This document shows, piece after piece, positions 45,556-56,980 of a stretch of DNA of 64,000 nucleotides. Origin of the DNA: Dichetophora obliterata (taxonomy: Eukaryota; Arthropoda; Insecta; Diptera; Sciomyzidae); assembly GCA_963920525.1 (NCBI GenBank), contig OY986437.1:61231330-61295329 (forward strand), read 5' to 3'. The stretch's first letter is position 1; every line of letters begins with the position of its first letter. The notes below the pieces were generated by a model, which made no database searches, was not told the origin of the DNA, and was given only the letters and a program-made list of their open reading frames with translations. The translations under genes were made by a program, and so were the position numbers.

Positions 45556-48320
45556 GGCACAAGGCAAGAACAAAACATACTCCTTGGTGGAGCGCCGAGT
45601 TAACCAGACTCCGAAAGAAAGTGCGATGCAGTTTTAATGCCGCAAAGCGCAACGGAGAATGGCACAACTACACGGCGACTCTGACGGAGTACAATAAAGA
45701 AATCAGAAAAGCCAAAAGACAAAGCTTTAGAACTTTCTGCGAAGACATTTCTTCCACGCCAGCCGCAGCCAGGATACACAAAGCAATGGCTAAAGGCAAA
45801 GTGGAGACAAGAATGTCACTTCTATTGCCAGACGGAAGCTATACGCTTAGAGAAGAGCAACGAGCCAGTCACCTTCTAGAAACTCATTTCCCGGGCAGCA
45901 CACCGGTAACTGAGTATGAGACAGCAGACAGGCAGATTACTCCAAATCAAGAAGAATGGAAACTCGCAACGAGCATTTGTACTAAAGCTCCTCTAGATTG
46001 GGCACTCAGAACCTTTCAACCGTTCAAATCAGCAGGTGTAGACGGCATCTTTCCTGCACTTCTACAAAAAGGTGCAAAAACTATATTGCCTCACCTAGTC
46101 AAAATAACTAGAAGCAGCCTTGCGCTGGGCTATATCCCAAGGAAATGGAGAAGGGCGATAGTCACCTTCATACCAAAAGTAGGGAAAATAGACTACACGC
46201 TATCAAAGTCGTTTAGACCCATTAGCTTTACCTCATTTGTACTCAAAACAATGGAAAAGGTAATAGATAACTATTTAAGAACTGAGATTCTGGAGAAGGC
46301 ACCAATGCACCCATGTCAACACGCGTATAGGGCGGGTAGATCTACAGAATCTGCTCTATACCAGTTGGCTAGTAACATCCAGTCAGCTTTCAAAAACAAA
46401 GAAACTGTACTCTGTGCCTTTCAAGACATAGAGGGAGCCTTTGATAATACTTCTCACGAAGCTGTGAAGAAGTCTCTACACAAAAAAGGAGTAAGTGATA
46501 TGCTCAGCAGATGGATATGCCAAATGCTTAGCACTAGAACTGCAGAAACAAAAGTGGGCAACACCACTATAAGAATCAAAACAACAAAAGGCTGCCCACA
46601 AGGCGGAGTCCTTTCTCCACTGCTGTGGAGTCTTTTTGTGGACGAATTATTAACGATGCTAACCGAGAATGGCATAAAATGTCAGGGTTACGCAGACGAC
46701 ATCGCCTTCGAGGATACACTCGACAAGTTCGAGGATACACTCTGTAACCTGATACAGAGAGGATTGTCAGTAACAAAGGAGTGGTGTAACACGGTGGGAT
46801 TAAGTATCAACCCAGCGAAAACCACCATAGTACCTTTTACTAACAAAAGAAGCCTGCCAAACCTCCGAACAATGAGAATGGATGGCACTGAAATTCCCTT
46901 CAAAGGAGAAGTAAAGTATCTGGGACTTACACTAGATTCAAAGCTTCTCTGGAGAAGACATGCAGAGGTAACTATAAACAAAGCAACGCGCGCACTCATG
47001 GTATGTAGGAGCCTGGCGGGGAAAAGCTGGGGTTGTAACCCAACAATTCTCCGCTGGATATATACCATGATGGTGAGACCCATCCTCACATATGGTGCAA
47101 TAGCATGGGCTGAGAGAACCAAGCTAACCACAATGAGGAATATTCTAACAAAGGTGCAGAGACTGGCCTGTGTATGCATCACAGGGGCCATGAGGACATG
47201 CCCTACAGCAGCACTAGAAGTAATTCTGGACCTAACACCCTTACACCTTGTCATAGAGGGAGTAGCCAAGCGAACTCTGTTGGGCATTGCAAAAGAGGGG
47301 ACAGGTTTAGGTAAAACTATCAGCAGTAGAGAGAAGGAGGATATTGCAAAGCACACTCCCTACATCTATCTACCAAGAGACGATATAGTAAAAAGGTATA
47401 ACTTCGAAAAACACTTCGGAATTAAGCTTAGTACCAAGAAAGAGTGGGACAGCGAGATGATATCGCAAGTCAAGAAACCACACAGTATAGCATGGTATAC
47501 AGATGGGTCCAAGACATTGGAAGGTATAGGCGCAGGGGTGTACGGGCCAAGAACCAAGCACTTTGAACCTATGGGGACAACACCCAGTATCTTCCAAGCG
47601 GAAATCCTAGCAATACAGCTGTGTGCACAATTCAATCTGGACCGTAAATACAAAGGTCAGGATATAGTTGTGATGTCAGACAGCAAAGCAGCAATCAAAG
47701 CATTAGTTTCCTGTGAAATATCATCGAGAATAACATGGGAATGCCTAACAAAACTCAACGAACTAGGCAAGAATAACACTGTTACTATACTTTGGGTCCC
47801 AGGACACAAAGGCATACAGGGTAACGAAGAAGCCGATGGTCTAGCGCGACAGGAGCAGCCACAAAATTTATAGGACCAGAACCATTCTGCGGATTGGGCA
47901 CACATTCTATAAAAGAAGAATTAAGAAGGGAGGAGAGGCAAAAAACGTTCAAACCTTTGGAAAAGCCTCCCAAAGCTAAGACAATCCAAATTGCTCCTCA
48001 GAGATTTTAACACTCGGAGAGCAAAATTGTGCATAAGCTTAGGCAAACCGAATCTTAGCATTCTAACGGGGTTCCTTACAGGACACTGTAAACTGAAATA
48101 CCACCTGATGAAATTGGGCATAGAGACCGATAGTAAGTGCCGTTTCTGTGAAAAAGCAGAGGAGACTCCAATACACCTACTTACAAACTGCGACGCCGTG
48201 GCTCGCAGACGTAAACTAGCACTGGGGAATTATGAGCTCAGTCTAGAGCAGGTTTCATCCCTTGAACCTAAGAATATTCTCAAATTCATTAGAGAAATAG
48301 GGCTGGATGAAATTCTGTAA
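45556..48320 (+). pseudogene. Reverse transcriptase-RNase H polyprotein, 5'-truncated, two single-base frameshifts
   Basis: Polymerase and RNase H of a non-LTR retrotransposon. Counting codons from 45513 (open into flanking DNA): a linker with TPWWSAEL and FRTFCEDISSTPAAARIHK, ETHFPGS (about 128-134), fingers at FKSAGVDGIFPALL, CQHAYRAGRSTESALYQL, FQDIEGAFDN with the first catalytic Asp, GCPQGGVLSPLLW, YADD at 393-396, YLGLTLDSKLLW, and RPILTYG. The RNase H domain shows D664 (WYTDGSK), E697 (QAEILAI), D723 (VMSDSK) and D775 (NEEADGLAR) plus WVPGHKG. Breaks: a missing G at about 47852 and an extra T at about 47955. Between them the frame is +2, and afterwards the original frame resumes with LLRDFNTRRAKL and a zinc-knuckle-like CRFCEKAEETPIHLLTNC. 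Otherwise intact over more than 900 codons, so a fairly young copy. Confidence 0.9.
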
Positions 48321-48406
48321 TCCGCAAACCCAGCGGAGCTTTGAGAAGGAGGTACAATAGATCTCATTTAGGTCGCAGTACGCATCTCCACCACACAACA
48401 TTAACA
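45556..48406 (+). mobile_element. 5'-truncated RNase H LINE with perfect 12-bp target duplication
   Basis: TTAGAAAGGTCG is identical at 45544-45555 and 48407-48418 and marks the insertion precisely. The copy lacks ORF1 and the endonuclease. After the stop at 48320 there are only about 86 bp of 3' untranslated sequence, ending CAACATTAACA without poly(A). Domain order and sequence suggest the LOA/I group. Confidence 0.9.
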
Positions 48407-48657
48407 TTAGAAAGGTCGATCCAGAAATATCTGTGCATTATGACAGGTAGCATCTCTGAGAGAAGGCCTGTACTTTAGATTTTGTTCATGTGTGACAGTT
48501 AATATTAATTTGGATTATCATCGGCACCTGGTTTGAACTTTGGTTGAGATGTTCGATCTTCGTACTTGTGATTATATTGTGTGCATTGCAATCAATTATA
48601 ATAATTGCAATCTGTTCATTTTTAAAATTAATTTTTTTTAATTGTTTTACTAATAAA

Positions 48658-48861
48658 ATGTCCAAAAGATTGCGCCAATTTTTATGCAAAAACGACCCTG
48701 ATATATTTAATTTATATGTGCAGTCAATATATGATAAAAAAGGGCATATTTTCACAAATTTGTGGCAAAAACAATATGAGCAGTACTTTGAAATACCTCC
48801 AAATAATATTAATCGATATTGGGCACCAAGTTTAATATGCCACACGTGTAGAACAAATTAA
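48658..48861 (+). pseudogene. Orphan ORF fragment with a CxxC motif (67 codons)
   Basis: Starts MSKRLRQFLCKNDPDIFNLY and ends WAPSL-ICHTCRTN before TAA at 48859-48861. The pattern of an N-terminal Cys, an aromatic stretch (YEQYF), WAP and then C61-x2-C64 resembles the N-terminus of an unclassified arthropod protein family I recall as 'WAPH-C-C' zinc-binding proteins, often found in multiple copies; this is from memory and unverified. The TAA stands where Leu would be expected before AEW, so it looks like a copy with an early nonsense codon. It lies between inverted repeats and 250 bp after a LINE insertion. No known function. Confidence 0.4.
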
Positions 48862-48989
48862 GCTGAATGGACTTTTATTCATCGTATGTATTAATTATTA
48901 TAATTAAAACAGAAAAATTTATGAAAAAAAAAATTAAATTTAGATAAATAAGAAATAAAATTTTTTGTCCGAATAATACAAAATAAGCG

Positions 48990-49345
48990 AAACTTTGTTA
49001 AGGTGTTGGACCAGCACATCAAAGGACGTGTATTCTAGTCGTGAAATGATCAGTCAGTTTTTTTTATTTAATTAGTAAATGTTATCAATAATTTTAACAT
49101 TAAATCTTTTCTCGTACTCTTTGTTCAAAAAATTTTGAAATGAACAGAGAAATTTATAGAAAACATAAATTAAAAAAAAAAATAAAAAAAAAATTTTTTG
49201 TCCGAGCTGGGCTTGAACCCACGTTCCCAAAAGCTTACTCGCTTTCGTAGTGAAAAAAATAGGCGATACTTGGTAGCAACCACTAAAGACGAGTGGATAA
49301 GATGTCGGATCGGCAGACGAGAGGACATGGGTTCAAATCTGGAGG
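48990..49345. repeat. Cluster of tRNA-like (SINE-type) modules
   Basis: Two plus-strand modules are similar: TAAGGTGTTGGACCAGCAC...TATTCTAGTC (about 49000-49040) and TAAGATGTCGGATCGGCAG...GGTTCAAATC (about 49299-49340). A third lies on the minus strand (B-box-like GGGTTCAAGCCC, at about 49211-49222). A T8 run follows the first. No module has a pairing acceptor stem, so none is a functional tRNA; a tRNA-derived SINE is the best guess. Confidence 0.45.
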
Positions 49346-50202
49346 CAAAATTTGATTTAAAGTTAAAGTTTATATTGTTTTTACTCCATGCTTTATGCCT
49401 TCTCAAAATTTTAACCTTTTTAAAGATTAATTTTCCTTGAATTAAAAAGTAATCTTTGTTGGTATTGTCTAATATGTAATCTAAAAAAGTTAAAAATTTA
49501 TTCCAAGACTTTTAACTGTGCAGAAACATTCTAAAGACTTACACAAAAAACTAAAATACTCAAATGAGGGAAAACATGAAATATTACATATATTTTATAA
49601 TCCACAATTTTTTTCTATTCAAATTTTTACAGTTTACTCTCAATATATTTTACTTTCATTGAATAAAAACAGAATTTTTATTTTATTTAATTAAAACAAA
49701 AATGTAAAACACTGTAAAATGTCAAATTTTAGTATCTTTACTCAAATGCATCTCCTGCCCTTACCTTCGAACAAATTTCTTTCAGCAATATATTATTTTC
49801 TCAACTAAATATGTATTTTTAACATTAAAGTAAATAATTTGTCACTTTTTGCAGTTTTTTATGAATTTTTGAAAACATTTCTGACTTTCATTTTTACGTG
49901 AAAAAAATATTTTTCAAAATATTTATTTTTAATGCGCAAAAACTATTCATCCAAATGAAAAAACTTCTGCAGCAAACATGTTGAAAATTTTATTAGGCTT
50001 TATTTGATAGGGTCAATTATTTTAATTGGTTTAAGTGGTATCAAAGATATGTCTAAATATGTGTAACTATATGCGAAAGAAACGATAGCAAAAATTAAAA
50101 AGAAAATTTAAAAAAAACTTTTCCATAATAAAATTTTTTTGTTTTTTTCTTTTTGTTAAAAGAGTTCCCAAATCTATAAGAAAAACAAAGTGGGACGCCG
50201 TG

Positions 50203-52111
50203 AAAAATTTTTTTTTGTGATTTTGGCGCATAGTGCAATCGGCTTAACTGAAAGTAAAGTACTTTTCTAAGACGATAACGGGACCGTAAATTGATTCAGA
50301 ATAAAAAGTTAAAAAAAGTTAAAAAAATTATAATTAATAAATTCAAAATGCCTGGTCACTTTTATGAGGTATTTTATTTAGTATTTATTAGTATTTATTA
50401 TTTAGGAAATTATGTACTTCAAGTACTAATTTAATTTGCTAAAGCTCTCGTTCGGTGTCTGGTTAGTGCGATTGTTTTGCGTATATATTTAATCTAACTC
50501 AAAATTGCACGATCTTTTCCGTCGTGGAATTAAAGTTTTGCAAAAATTTTCATATATTTATATTTATTGTGAAAACAATTAAAACATTTAAATATATCTT
50601 CATATATATAATTACTATTTATGTATTGAAAATGCTTGCTAAGTTTTAAAAAGCTGAAGATGTTGAAGAAATAAATAAAAATATTAGATATTCTATGCCG
50701 CATGAGATCACATTCTCAAATTTTAAAAGTATTTGTAATTAATAAACTTACTGACGTTTTAAAAATTATTAGTCTTAAATTAAGTTTTTAATACAAACAA
50801 AATTTTTAGAAAAAATACAATTCTACGACTTGATACCAAAATACAATTCCCTTTCAATAAATTTTTCTATAAATTTTTTTCAGCCTCGTAATTGTTCTAA
50901 AAAATAATCTATTTAAATTTTTTGAAGATTCGGTATATTAGCTTTGATCAGCTAATAATCAGCTTTAGGAAGATTAGCTTTGAATAAAAAAAACAAATAT
51001 AATTAGAAATATAAAAGATTTTATTTTCGTTTTTAGTAAGAATTACTAAAGAAACTAGTAAGAATTTACCTTGAACTGAATTTAAGTTAGATAACCCTCA
51101 CAGCTGTATATTTTGGAAATTTTATAATTAAGTTTGACTCTAATTTATGAAGATGTTGCTGTTTTGATGACGTCACTATGTATAGAATTCAGGCAGAGTG
51201 TTCATTTGATTTCAAGAAATTTTAAACTCAGATTGCATATTAAAAATCAAAACTTATATGAACTAGTAAGGAACTATCTTCAACTGGGTCGTAGTTTAAA
51301 ACCCCCACAGTGGACTTATATTCGAAGTTTTCAAGATTTTGTTATTTGACGTGACGTCACTTTTCATGGGGTATAGTCGTATTTTTCTTTCAACTTTTCC
51401 AAATTTGAATCTTCAAGTACATTTAAATTTTTAATTAATTAATTGTGACCTCTGATGATCTAACAAGGTTATCATTAAGAGCTTTAGGTCACGTTATTTA
51501 TGAAACTCTATACGTGTGTATAGTTAACTCTAAGCTAAAAGTCTCGTCGCCTGGTATTTATTAGCCATTTTTATTAGTATTTTGGATTATTACTAAGAGG
51601 TGGGATCGTGAAAATAGAGAATAGCAACTTTGCTTCGTACACAACTCTGATAAAGTTTAAGGTTTGACCAAAAATAAGATCCACTTGTTTCTCAGCGTCA
51701 TATGGTTTTTTGATGAGTGTATTCAAACATGTGTCAAATCATTTGAAACCTAAAACAGTAGGTTAGTCACAGCCTAATCACTCAAGACTGCTGAAGAGAA
51801 AATGCATGTGTAAATTGAGGTCGACCAATAACTCCAAATCTCTTCGATATGACAAATTTGGGTTGTATGGGAGGTACAACGCCCCTTGTTTAATGCTCAT
51901 AACAAGAAAAAAGAGACTTACTGCATGTGTAAACTGAGGTCCAATACTGAATTCCGAGGTTGTGCGACCTATAACTTCAAAGCTATTCGATATCGAACAT
52001 TTTGTTTGCCACGCCCCCTGGGTATGTGTTTTCAATTTAAAAACCATCCTTAATTTGTGTTTAATAACTAACTAAAGTTTCATAAAACCGAATCTCCAAA
52101 GCTATTCGATA
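50203..52111. other. Non-coding with degenerate dispersed repeats
   Basis: About 51060-51450 holds two diverged direct units (CCTTGAACTG...AACCCTCACAG and TCTTCAACTGG...AACCCCCACAG, each leading to a GACGTCACT-ATG phrase). About 51740-52110 holds units related to the 38.1-38.4 kb repeat (GAATTCCGAGGTTGTGCG, CTATTCGATATCG). No gene recognised. Confidence 0.45.
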
Positions 52112-52390
52112 TCGACAATTGAAGCGTCGCCGCGAATAACGCTGTAAGCGGCAAAATTATAAGTTTTCCGTAATTGAAAAAAAACGAATTTAATGGCGCA
52201 CTTAGAACCATTTAATTTCAATTTCTTTTCTATTAGTGTAAGAGTTGTAAAAAACTTTGCCTGTATATAAGAAAAAATATTCAGATTCAAGCCAGAGCAT
52301 TTTTAACGGTAGTAAGCAAAAAGAAACGTGTTTGATTCGTTTGTCGCATATAATGTTATTCGCGGCGACGCTTCCATTCGGGGTATATTT
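52112..52390. repeat. Inverted-repeat unit with 20-bp perfect arms
   Basis: GAAGCGTCGCCGCGAATAAC at 52121-52140 is exactly inverted at 52355-52374, with weaker similarity continuing inward for another 15-20 bp. The arms are GC-rich against an AT-rich interior. A short MITE is likely; no target duplication was established. Confidence 0.55.
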
Positions 52391-52852
52391 AAGGTACCAC
52401 GCCCTCTTTTACACTCTCAAGACTGTGGTTCTGTTTTCCTGAAAATCTCATACAAATTGTTTCAGCGGTACTAGATTACACTAAACTACAGTACTTCTAG
52501 TCAGGGCTGCGGACTCGGACAAAAAAATTTCGACTCCGACCAAACAATAAAAAAAAAAATTATTTTTTTTTTTAATAACAATTTTTAATAATTTTTAGTG
52601 TTATCACTGAAACGAGTATTGTTTTCCGCCGGGTGTAGTTGTGGTCAAAAAATGCTGACTTTATCGACACTTTTCTTGCCATTTTCTTAACTGTTAATAC
52701 AATACAATCTTTAAATTCCGGTTTCAAGCTATCACTGACATTTCAGTCATGATAGCTTTAGTGTTTCATTTTTGATGCGTAGTTGATAATTTCACAGGGT
52801 GAAATTATTGCTTTTATACTGTTTTAAGAAATTTAAAAAATTATGCGATATA

Positions 52853-54157
52853 AAGGGTGTTTTTTTTTAGAGGTTTGTTTTTCGAATAGAGATAAAACTG
52901 GCATTTTGTGGTCAAATCTGGCAACTCTAATGTCATTAATGTTCAGTTTGGTTTGCCATTTCATCATGAACAGGTTGACAAAAGAACAACGCTTGCAAAT
53001 CGTGCAAATTTATTTCGAAAATAATGGTTCAGTTCGCGAAGTTTACCGCAAGCTCCGTCCATTTTATGGTCGACATAATCGTCCATCAGAGCAATTAATT
53101 CGATTAACCATGGGTCGTTTTCGCACTACGTTTACTCTATGTGATAATACGCATCCGCAGAGACGTCGAACAGTGCGCACCGAAGAAACAATTGCCGTTG
53201 TAGACCAAAATGTTGAAGAGGACCCGAATGAATCGATTCGCCACTGTGCACAGCAATTGGAGCTTTGTCCATCAACTTTATGGAAGATTTTGCACAAAGA
53301 TCTTGGCTTGCGACCTTACAAGATCCAGCTTGTGCAAGAATTAAAGCCGCGAGATCATGCAATGCGTCGTGATTTTAGTGTATGGGCCGAAAATGAGATT
53401 GATCTCGATGCTGATTTTCATCGCAAAATTTTGTTCAGTGATGAGGCTCATTTTTGGTTGAATGGCTACGTCAACAAGCAAAATTGCCGCATTTGGAGTG
53501 AAGAGAATCCACATTAGACCCTTGAGACGCCATTACATCCACAAAAACTGACTGTTTGGTGTGCTCTATGGGATGGTGGAGTCATTGGGCCATACTTCTT
53601 CCGAAATAATGCTGGAGAGTCAGTTACCGTTAATGGAGACCGGTATAGAGCCATGATAACCGACTATTTTGTTCCCGAATTGGATGGCATGAATGTGGAT
53701 GAGTTGTGGATTCAACAAGACGGCGCTACATGCCACACAGCGCACGTCACAATCGATTTATTGAAGGAAACATTCGATGAGCGCATAATTTCGCGGAATG
53801 GACCTGTCAATTGGCCACCAAGATCGTGTGATTTGACACCATTGGATTATTTTCTTTGGGGATATGTGAAGTCGCTCGTCTACGCCAACAAACCAGAAAC
53901 GTTAGGGGACTTGGAAGCCAACATTCGTGGCGTTATTGCCGACATACGGCCCCATATGCTCGAAAAAGTGGTTGAAAACTGGACCTGTAGAATTGGCTTT
54001 ATTCGAGCCAGCCGTGGCAGCCACATGCCCGAAATCATATTTAATCATTAATGGCATAAAATTATCCTTCCAATAAAGCCAAATTGATGGACATTAAAAC
54101 GATTTTCTTGTGTTTTATTTCAATTTGAAGTTCTATACCTCTAAAAAAAACACCCTT
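52853..54157 (+). mobile_element. Tc1/mariner-superfamily element, DD41D group (copy 3)
   Basis: Ends AAGGGTGTTTTTTTT-AGAGGT are inverted at both termini. TA flanks lie at 52851-52852 and 54158-54159. The 1305-bp copy is nested in a hAT-like element and is the best preserved of the three. Confidence 0.92.
52966..54051 (+). pseudogene. Mariner-type transposase (DD41D), single nonsense codon
   Basis: The start is the ATG at 52966 (MNRLTKEQRLQIVQIYF), which lines up with the other copies; the frame is open upstream into the terminal repeat. It spans 361 codons. The helix-turn-helix DNA-binding region is about residues 1-125 (CPSTLWKILHKDLGL). The DDE domain shows D159 (LFSDEAHF), D252 (IQQDGATCHT) and D294 (LTPLDYFLWG), with 41 residues between the last two. 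The only visible lesion is TAG at 53515-53517 (codon 184), probably a Gln codon by comparison. The C-terminus SRGSHMPEIIFNH is complete. The enzyme would excise and reinsert the element at TA sites. Confidence 0.92.
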
Positions 54158-54426
54158 TATTATCAATTTTTCATGATTGTTTTGCCGGAGTTGGGAAAAA
54201 TGCATTGACTCCGATTCTGACTCTTTTGCACAAGAATTCCTACAGACTCCGACTCCTCGATTCCGACTCCGCAGCACTGCTTCGCGTTATCGTAATATCC
54301 CTCAATATATTTTTAAAATAAACTAATGATAAAAATTCTGACTGAAATAAAAAAGAGTATTTTTTATTTTATAAAAAAAGGAGTAGTATACTACAAAAGT
54401 GATAGAAGTTAAAAAGTTGAAAAAAG

Positions 54427-54465
54427 TGGTAGATCTACCACAACTGTGGTAAAGTGATAGCCCTG
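54427..54465. repeat. Terminal fragment related to the 30.35-kb hAT-like element
   Basis: Reverse-complemented, it starts CAGGGCTATCACTTTACCAC and contains GTGGTAGATCTACCAC, like the left end at 30352-30390 (CAGGGCACGGACTTTACCAC). The opposite end is not recognisable, so it is probably truncated. Confidence 0.5.
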
Positions 54466-56980
54466 CTAAAAGCCGAAGAGTCAAAGTATTAGTTTGGCCT
54501 AAGCCTCAGCTTGATTCTAGCCGAGGCAGAAAGTAACTTTGTTACTTCAATTTTTGTTTGGTGATTAGGTTGCAATTTTTCTGCAATGTTTATTGTTTTT
54601 TTTTATTTTTTACGATTGTGAAAAAAACAAAAAATAATAATTTATTAAAAATATTTAAAAAATGTAATTTTTATTAACCATTTAGTCGTTTCAGTGTGCT
54701 CTTACAGAAAGGGAAACATGCTAATATCGGAGTCCGATAAGAGCCCATTCTGTACATTTAGTTCCAAAATTATGACTTTTTAAAGAGTCATAAAAGACTA
54801 AGAACATCTAGTGGGTAAAACCAGCACTGTAGTTTGTTTGTGTGTGCATATAAAAATTTTTTATTTCCACACATAAACACAAAACAGTTTTATGTGAAAA
54901 CTATTTATTTTGCATAAAAAAACAGATCACTTCACTTAAACTAATAAAGTTGTCAACCCTGGCGTTGAACTCATAAATTGTTTCCATTTAAGCGCAGTCA
55001 TCAGATTGTCGCATCCTTGCAAGCCACACCAATGCAATATCCGGTCTTTCTTTTGAAATTCCGCTGCTCGCTTACCTTTCAGGAAAAATGTTCACTTCTC
55101 ACTTAGAGTGTTGCCAACTAGGGCAAAAGAAATGCGCAAAAATTATGTGCATAAAGGGCGCATAAATATGCGACTTAAGAGCACAAGAAGGACGAACGTA
55201 TGCAGAAGCAGCATGCTGATGATGATGTTGCACATATCCTGTACAGACACAGGCACACATACACACACACACGCATGCATGTGTGTCCATCGCACACTCA
55301 CACTCACTCATACTTACCATGGTTTGTGGCAACTATTAAAATCGCATCTCATGTGAGTGCATCGCATATCATACGCTTGAAAGGCTCGGCAACCCCAACA
55401 ACAATGACAATCACAATGCCAACGTCCTGCTACAAGCACCATGACATCACATTCAGTGGCATCCTGCCGATTCAGGCTGGAGCTCGTGTCGAGTCGACTC
55501 GAGTGTCAACATTCGTGCTGGCCTTAGTAAAAACAAAAGCAAAGAAAATAAAAATAAGCTCATGCGAGAAAAAACCCAGTGTAAGAAAGACAGCAGCAGC
55601 ATCAAATATGGCTAAAGCGGAAGTGCAGCCAAATCAGGAAAATGAATTACAAGCTGGCAAAATGCACAGAAAAACTACACGAGTAAAAAGAGTGAAGGCG
55701 AGAACAAGATGGACAAAAACGAAAGGATTCTCTCTTATCGTTGCAGCGAATTTATGCTTCTAATATAGCAATGAAAATGTTGAGGCTGCAGAATTTCAGC
55801 GCATATCGTGTGGAGAAAAATGTTAGGACTTTAGTTCGGTAGGATAGACACTAACACGGTGGCTCTGCTAGACAAAGTACGAAGTATCTATGCTGAAGTA
55901 GAGTCGTCTTTAACGAGTTAAATGAAAAATTGAATTTAATTAACGTTAAACGTTTGGGAACAACGTCATAACGTCACAACGTCGACAAAGGATCACATTA
56001 TAATAGTTTCGTTTATGAAGCAGGATGTTCTTTGCTTTGTTTTCCTTGCTTTTGCGGTGGTGGAAACTTTTGTTTTGCCTTGTTGGAGCTCTAGACGAGC
56101 GGGAATTTTCTAATATATGCAATAAAGCTATAAAGAAATTTTCAATGCTTTTCTTAACTTTTCGATGATTATCGAACTTTTATGCGAGTTTTATTTTTAT
56201 TGGAGTTAAGTATTTTTATTGGAGTAAACCATTTTATAGAATAGAATCTTGATATATGTTGGTATTTGCATAAACTGTTGATTTCTGTAAAAAAATATTA
56301 ATAATATTGAAACATTTTACTTACAAGAAACTTTTGAGCAAGTCGAATAGTAAACACAAATTCAATCTGGTTATATTATTTTTAACATCTAGACAAAATA
56401 AAAATTGTTATAGACAAAAACCACAGTTGCTTGTCATTAGATTTTTTTGATGAAATTGCTTTCGTTTTTTAATTTTGAAATTGAGCTATAGTATTTTATT
56501 GCAGGTTAGACTATCGCGAAAGACAATCAATTGAGGTAAGATATTGAAATAACCTGTTGTTTTAAAACTATTATCTCCTTTGTGGGCTCGACACCGAATA
56601 TCGTCAAAAATATCCCCAAACCATACAAATCTAGTGATTGTCTAACCGGACCCTTGATCTCCAAAACTATATAAGCGTCCTTCTTTAAACTTTGTGGGAA
56701 ATTCCACACAACATTTGCAGCTTAATTTTTTTTTTTCCCGACAAGAATTGATTTATGTTTCAGCTGTCAAAAATATTCCATAGGTATTTTTGTTTTAATA
56801 TTACAGGAGTAAGTTTTGGTAAGATTTAACCTGAAGTCAGAAATATTTAACGAATCCAAATTGAGAAAATAACCTTCAGCACCATTTCTAATGCTCGATA
56901 TATACTACCCTGCATTCTTTTTTTGAATAAGTTAAAAATTGCGATGAAGTTTACATTTCTCTGAAACAAGAAATTGTATA
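54466..56980. other. Non-coding; small (CA) tract; a doubtful 187-codon frame
   Basis: A CA/GT-rich stretch at about 55250-55290 drives low-complexity frames on both strands. The 187-codon frame at 55200-55763 starts inside this tract and then becomes basic and Lys-rich, with no recognisable domain. 55000-55770 is less AT-rich and could be host single-copy DNA. Confidence 0.35.

Larger units (their letters stand above)
45294..50202. repeat. Unit bounded by inverted repeats, carrying a LINE and an orphan ORF
   Basis: The segment 45294-45335 (CCCACTATATTTTTCTTATA) is inverted at 50162-50202, and 45436-45540 (GCTGAAAGAAATTCATTCG, GGGCAGGAGAT) is inverted at 49690-49790. The right arm has about 270 bp more between these two blocks. 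Without the LINE at 45556-48406 the unit is about 2.1 kb. It may be a foldback element or two inverted copies of a repeat. It encloses the 48658 ORF and tRNA-like modules. Confidence 0.6.
52502..54279. mobile_element. hAT-like non-autonomous element, split by a mariner
   Basis: Left end CAGGGCTGCGGACTCGGA and right end (reverse-complemented) CAGTGCTGCGGAGTCGGA are nearly identical. The 8-bp flanks CTTCTAGT (52494-52501) and CTTCGCGT (54280-54287) agree at 6 of 8. GACTCCGA motifs recur near both ends (52530-52545; 54207-54270). Without the DD41D mariner at 52853-54157 the element is about 470 bp and has no ORF. Confidence 0.75.

Noticed and set aside
46688..47356. 222-codon minus-strand ORF
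   Set aside because: Antisense of the LINE reverse transcriptase; no domain of its own.
55200..55763. 187-codon plus-strand ORF
   Set aside because: Begins in a CA microsatellite (His/Thr repeats) and has no recognisable domain; kept only as a doubtful frame.
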